Source: Pirellulales bacterium
Lineage (GTDB): Bacteria > Planctomycetota > Planctomycetia > Pirellulales > Thermoguttaceae
DNA: 45,238 nt
Assembly: GCA_016935315.1 (NCBI GenBank)
Contig: JAFGRD010000160.1
Location: 1 to 45,238 of the forward strand
Direction of reading: 5' to 3'
In this document: positions 42,178-45,238 of the stretch, piece after piece
Numbering within the stretch: the stretch's first letter is position 1
How the letters are laid out: each line of letters opens with the position of its first letter
The notes under the pieces: model-generated
What the model was told of the DNA's origin: nothing
The model's input: only the letters and a program-made list of their open reading frames with translations
Database searches by the model: none
Translations under genes and position numbers: made by a program

Positions 42178-43392
42178 ATGAACGACGAACAGCCAATCAA
42201 AGGGGTCCGATTCCGCAACGGGGCATGGCGAATCAGGCACGCCGGGCGCGAACTGGGGTCTTTCGAGACAGTAGGGGAAGCCAACGACGCCAAGCGTGGC
42301 CTACAACGCCGTCTGAGGGACATTAAGCGGGGGTTCCCGGTGCCGGATAACGTAGTCGATGTAGTTCGCTGGATTGTCTCAGGCGAACGTGAGGGGTACG
42401 CCGCGAACGGTGGTCCCAAGCCGACCACGATTGAGGCGTTGGTGAAAGAGTACCTTGCCTTCCGCAAGACCCGCGTCGAGAACGGGGAAATGAAGATTAG
42501 CTCCCTGAAAGACGACACTTGGCACCTGAACAAGTGGGTCGAGTGGTGCGAGTCACAGAAGTACAACACGGTCGATGCTGCCGTGAGTGAAGACGCCCTG
42601 GACCAGTACAAGGCCAAGGTGGTTGCCCATTTCGGCAGCAAGGATAGCGTGAGACTGACAGTCGGGGCCGTCAAGGCGTGCATTGAATGGGGATGGGGCC
42701 GTCGCAGAATCTCTGACTCATCTTTGCCCCGCAACTTGAAGTCGTTTCGTGAAGTGAAGGGCAAGAAGACACCCAAGGCGAATCCCTTCACAAAGGATGA
42801 GTTGCACGCCCTCGTTAAGGCCGCTACGCCGGAAATGAAGCTGTACATACTTCTCGCGTGCAATGCCGGATACACGCAGGTTGACATTGCCACGCTTGAC
42901 CACAGCATGGTCGATTGGGATACCGGCATGATTGAACGGAATCGCCACAAGTTGGAATACAAGGCCGACATTCCCCAGCCGTCGAAGTTGTGGCCCAGCA
43001 CGCTTGCCCTGCTGAGCAAACACGCTACCAAACCCAACAGGCAGGGCGGTGGCCTTGTGTTGCTGTCCCGGCAGAAAACCCCGCTGAAAGACCCCGAACG
43101 GCAGGTTGACTTGATTCAGCGTGCCTTCCATCGACTGAAACAAAAGGTCAAGATTAAGGGCAAGAAATCATTCCGAAACATGCGTCAAGTCGGGGCGTCG
43201 GCAATCAAAAACCAGTATGTACCGGAGACTCGCGGAACGAAGACGAATCAGGAACTATTCGATATGTTCCTGGCACACAAACCGCCCGCGATGAATCAGC
43301 CCTACGATGAGGGAGACTTCACCGAACTGTTTCAGGCAACCGAGTGGCTAGGCGAACACCTGAACCTGCGTGACGGCGATAGCCTGCCGTAG
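42178..43392 (+). CDS. tyrosine-recombinase-like integrase (planctomycete type)
   Basis: The 404-residue protein has an arm-type N-terminal region (1-60), a SAM-like core-binding domain (about 82-180) and a catalytic-like domain (about 200-390). The C-terminal pattern is HKPPAMNQPY with H367 and the candidate nucleophile Y376, and RNMRQ with R336. At the first catalytic Arg position (usual G-x-R-x-x-E) the sequence is AGYTQVDIATL, with Thr233 instead of Arg. Similar substitutions are frequent in planctomycete integrase-like proteins. The gene lies directly next to the tRNA fragment, which makes it the likely integrase of this element. Its 3' end overlaps the converging HTH gene by 61 bp. Confidence 0.8.
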   Translation: MNDEQPIKGVRFRNGAWRIRHAGRELGSFETVGEANDAKRGLQRRLRDIKRGFPVPDNVVDVVRWIVSGEREGYAANGGPKPTTIEALVKEYLAFRKTRVENGEMKISSLKDDTWHLNKWVEWCESQKYNTVDAAVSEDALDQYKAKVVAHFGSKDSVRLTVGAVKACIEWGWGRRRISDSSLPRNLKSFREVKGKKTPKANPFTKDELHALVKAATPEMKLYILLACNAGYTQVDIATLDHSMVDWDTGMIERNRHKLEYKADIPQPSKLWPSTLALLSKHATKPNRQGGGLVLLSRQKTPLKDPERQVDLIQRAFHRLKQKVKIKGKKSFRNMRQVGASAIKNQYVPETRGTKTNQELFDMFLAHKPPAMNQPYDEGDFTELFQATEWLGEHLNLRDGDSLP

Positions 43393-43670
43393 TCAGGTTT
43401 CCGTAGCGGTCGCCACAGATTCGCCCTGAGTTTCTCCACGGTCTCAGGGTAAATCTTAATGGGCTCCTTCTCTCCAAGTTGGTCGAAGTCAATCTGCTTT
43501 AACCGGCACCATGTACGGACCGTTTCAGGGGTCTTCGGAAAACCTTCAGCGGTCGCAAGTTCCGCCACTTCGCGGGGGCTGAGTGGTCGTGGCGAATCAG
43601 TCTTGCCGTCTTCGAGTGCCGATAATCGATTATTGATTAGGCGTAGTTCCTCAAGTATTCGTTCATCCAT
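43332..43670 (-). CDS. excisionase-like HTH protein
   Basis: The 112-residue protein has an N-terminal coiled segment (MDERILEELRLINNRLSALE), then a winged-helix/MerR-like HTH (about 30-80) with LSPREVAELATAEGFPKTPETVRTWCRLK and the wing IKIYPETVEKLRANLW. This is the layout of small excisionase or recombination directionality factors. Its ATG at 43670 has AAAGG 8 nt upstream. It converges on, and overlaps, the integrase, and is driven by a strong promoter. Confidence 0.7.
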   Translation of the reverse strand: MDERILEELRLINNRLSALEDGKTDSPRPLSPREVAELATAEGFPKTPETVRTWCRLKQIDFDQLGEKEPIKIYPETVEKLRANLWRPLRKPDYGRLSPSRRFRCSPSHSVA

Positions 43671-43724
43671 AGGCTTCACCTTTCTGTCTCATAAGTGCTT
43701 ACTCCACAACGGGTTACGGGGTTT

Positions 43725-43752
43725 ATTCTATCACGGATTCTCGAATTGTCAA
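43725..43752 (-). promoter_or_regulatory. promoter of the excisionase-like gene
   Basis: On the minus strand TTGACA (43752-43747) and TAGAAT (43730-43725) are 16 bp apart; the start codon is about 55 bp further on. The inverted pair CTCGAATT / AATTCGAG lies around the -35 box (43739-43771) and could be an operator. Confidence 0.65.
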
Positions 43753-43822
43753 CCCAGAAAATTCGAGAGGGACCGGCACGATGGCCCGACGACCTACGCC
43801 GATGGAGACTACGCCGCAAGAC

Positions 43823-43851
43823 TTGTTTCCTTCTCCCCGTCGTGGTAGCGT
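43823..43851 (+). promoter_or_regulatory. possible promoter of the PEP-CTERM gene
   Basis: TTGTTT (43823-43828), 17-bp spacer, TAGCGT (43846-43851); 50 bp before the ATG. Confidence 0.3.
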
Positions 43852-43900
43852 GGAAGAACCTTGATAAACTACCCGATTCCAATCCAGGAGGACGAAGAAG

Positions 43901-44533
43901 ATGACTCGACCGACTCTGATTAGCGTCTTTGTGTTTGGGATGATGGGTGTGAATGCCTCAGCAGCAATCTTTGTCGATAACTTCGACCTGTATGGCGATT
44001 ACACGCAGTATCTGGACTCGACCGATAATGCGAGGGTTTACACAGAAGGCTACTGGCCCGCTGGGCCCACGCACTATTGGGCACCGATTTCAAGGTCCGA
44101 CTGGGGAGAGGTCGTATACAAGTACGATTTGCCATTTAGCATCGAGTCCGCGAGTATCGATGCAAGCATTCTAGCCCTTACTTGGCATGACAGTACGGCC
44201 GAGGGTTACCTCGACGTATCGCCCAACGGTGTGGACTGGACACAAGTGCTCACTGCGGGCCTCAATTCGTTCATTGACCCTATCGACGTGACAAGTTATC
44301 TGGCAGGCTCCGACACAGCGTATATCCGGGCCAGATTGCGGTCTAGAAACAGTCCCATTGGTGCCCAGTTCCTCAGGACGACGCCCAACCCGAACAACCC
44401 ACAGACGCAGGCCCCGGAAGTATATGAATTCCGCGCCGAGGGGGCCAATGTCGTTCCCGAACCCTCCACGTTCGTCATCTTTGCCACGCTGGCAACTTTG
44501 GGCATCGCATGGGGGTGGTGGCGACGGAGGTAG
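43901..44533 (+). CDS. PEP-CTERM sorting domain protein
   Basis: The 210-residue secreted protein has a signal peptide (about 1-22, ending NASA-A) and a C-terminal PEP-CTERM signal: VPEPSTF at about 186, a hydrophobic helix (VIFATLATLGIAWGW) and a WRRR end. Such signals direct processing by exosortase-type enzymes and are linked to surface polymers. The middle part is a beta-rich domain with DSTAEGYLDVSPNGVDWTQV, resembling adhesion or carbohydrate-binding folds. AGGAGG 9 nt upstream of the ATG at 43901 supports the start. It lies within the integrated element; no exosortase is visible in the window. Confidence 0.82.
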   Translation: MTRPTLISVFVFGMMGVNASAAIFVDNFDLYGDYTQYLDSTDNARVYTEGYWPAGPTHYWAPISRSDWGEVVYKYDLPFSIESASIDASILALTWHDSTAEGYLDVSPNGVDWTQVLTAGLNSFIDPIDVTSYLAGSDTAYIRARLRSRNSPIGAQFLRTTPNPNNPQTQAPEVYEFRAEGANVVPEPSTFVIFATLATLGIAWGWWRRR

Positions 44534-44571
44534 GGCTCTTGCATGACTTTTTGCCCAAAGGAGAATCATTG

Positions 44572-44694
44572 ATGAAACGCAATCGTAGAATTCTTTGCGT
44601 TCTATTCATGGGAGCCGTGATGGCAGTAGTTGCGGGGTGCGGTTCACGTTCCGCTACGTCAGGCAGTAAAGGCGAGCAATCGCAACAGTCTTGA
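44572..44694 (+). CDS. 40-residue lipoprotein
   Basis: The tiny protein has a basic start (MKRNRRILC), a hydrophobic core (VLFMGAVMAVV) and a lipobox ending VAGC at Cys23, leaving only 18 residues of mature Ser/Gly/Gln-rich peptide. AAGGAG 8 nt upstream of the ATG at 44572 is a good ribosome site. It follows the PEP-CTERM gene by 38 bp on the same strand and probably shares its transcript. Function unknown; similar to entericidin-like small lipoproteins in size. Confidence 0.65.
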   Translation: MKRNRRILCVLFMGAVMAVVAGCGSRSATSGSKGEQSQQS

Positions 44695-45238
44695 ATGATT
44701 TTTCCCACTACAGACCAACACGCTCTGTACCAGTTACTACGCCAGAGACTCTCAAACCCACTCCCTTCCTTGGCTCTTTACCCAAGAGAAAAGGTGCCGG
44801 TATGCACGGAGGGCAGTATGTGCGACCAAGACTTGCCCGTCCCGCTCGATTCGTCGAACGGCCAGTTTAAGCCAATTGCCTCGGGAGTTCTCCTTGCTGC
44901 AAACGGCGTTGGTTCAAATTCGATGATGAACACGGCACGATGCCAGCCGCATTCGTACTAAGTGAATCTGTCGGGGCACGGCTCGGGCTTTGATGGAGCA
45001 GTTTTGCGCGGCTGTGGTCGCCCCGTGCCCGTCTCCTGCTGAATTAGAAGCGCGTTTCGCTGAGAGTCGGAATCGTGAAGCGGGAAGTGATGAAATCGAC
45101 CGCGACGACATGGCATAAAACGCCCAATTATTCCGTTTTGCGGCCATTTTGGAGCCTACTTTCCGCACATCTCGTTCGAGATATCTCACGAATTTCGAGG
45201 TCTGATTGTCTTGTAGAGGCGGACCGCGGCGGCTACAA
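44695..45238. other. right end of the window without a recognised gene
   Basis: An 88-codon frame starts with an ATG at 44695 directly after the lipoprotein stop (TGAATG), but its product has no family likeness or compositional support. A second frame contains RWFKFDDEHGTMPAAFVLSE over about 40 codons without a start. The stretch may be a decayed gene of the element. After 45100 the DNA is AT-richer and appears intergenic. Confidence 0.3.

Noticed and set aside
44695-44961. 88-codon gene after the small lipoprotein
   Set aside because: It abuts the stop codon, but has no ribosome site of its own and no recognisable sequence; described only as part of the unassigned right end.

Overview
The window is GC-rich bacterial DNA that reads as a planctomycete, probably of the Pirellulales type. 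This is inferred from gene content: a 14-subunit complex I operon with lineage-style extensions, a secreted PQQ-like propeller/LamG giant, a PEP-CTERM protein, a YugP-type metallopeptidase, an all-Lys/Ala histone-like protein, lipid A synthesis (lpxB) and a degenerate tyrosine recombinase. No marker gene is present that would fix the genus.

Layout. 1-113: edge of a transposase remnant. 160-1389 (minus): M20 metallopeptidase. 1584-1687: a predicted short RNA or attenuator with its own promoter, hairpin and terminator. 1684-1847: an 80-bp promoter segment duplicated in tandem. 1893-17828: nuoA to nuoN in canonical order, many genes overlapping by a few bases, with one extra gene between nuoF and nuoG encoding an internally duplicated membrane-anchored protein. 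The operon is followed after 4 bp by a PAS/AAA+/Fis-type regulator whose ATPase motifs are degraded. 19315-19848: a small ORF bracketed by perfect 44-bp inverted repeats. 20281-20541: histone H1-like protein. 21139-23267: M50 protease and lpxB (minus). 23610-24735: small membrane protein and a BASS-type transporter. 24736-24918: C-terminal relic of a REP-associated (RAYT/IS200-like) transposase. 25056-26393: CNNM/CorC-type protein. 26484-31000: FtsX-like permease, MFS transporter and M24 peptidase (all minus). 30820-34758: secreted methyltransferase-like/propeller/LamG protein. 34857-36200: aminotransferase. 36239-37934: ABC-2 exporter pair. 38032-38718: YugP-like peptidase. 39371-41531: GNAT, small membrane protein and lipoprotein.

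From about 41956 to the right edge the DNA changes character. A 3' fragment of a tRNA-Pro(GGG) gene with its terminator abuts a strong promoter, a tyrosine-recombinase-like gene, an opposing excisionase-like HTH gene, a PEP-CTERM protein and a 40-residue lipoprotein. This looks like the left end of an integrated element, and the reconstituted tRNA should lie beyond the window.

The most interesting signal is a dispersed, 99-bp, nearly full-length palindrome found at about seven places between 19.2 and 40.0 kb. Its TTGA ends repeatedly supply the TGA stop codon of the adjoining gene (bEBP-like regulator, bracketed ORF, M24 peptidase, small membrane protein). Together with the RAYT relic it suggests a REPIN-like mobile repeat system that inserts at, or has been selected at, gene ends.
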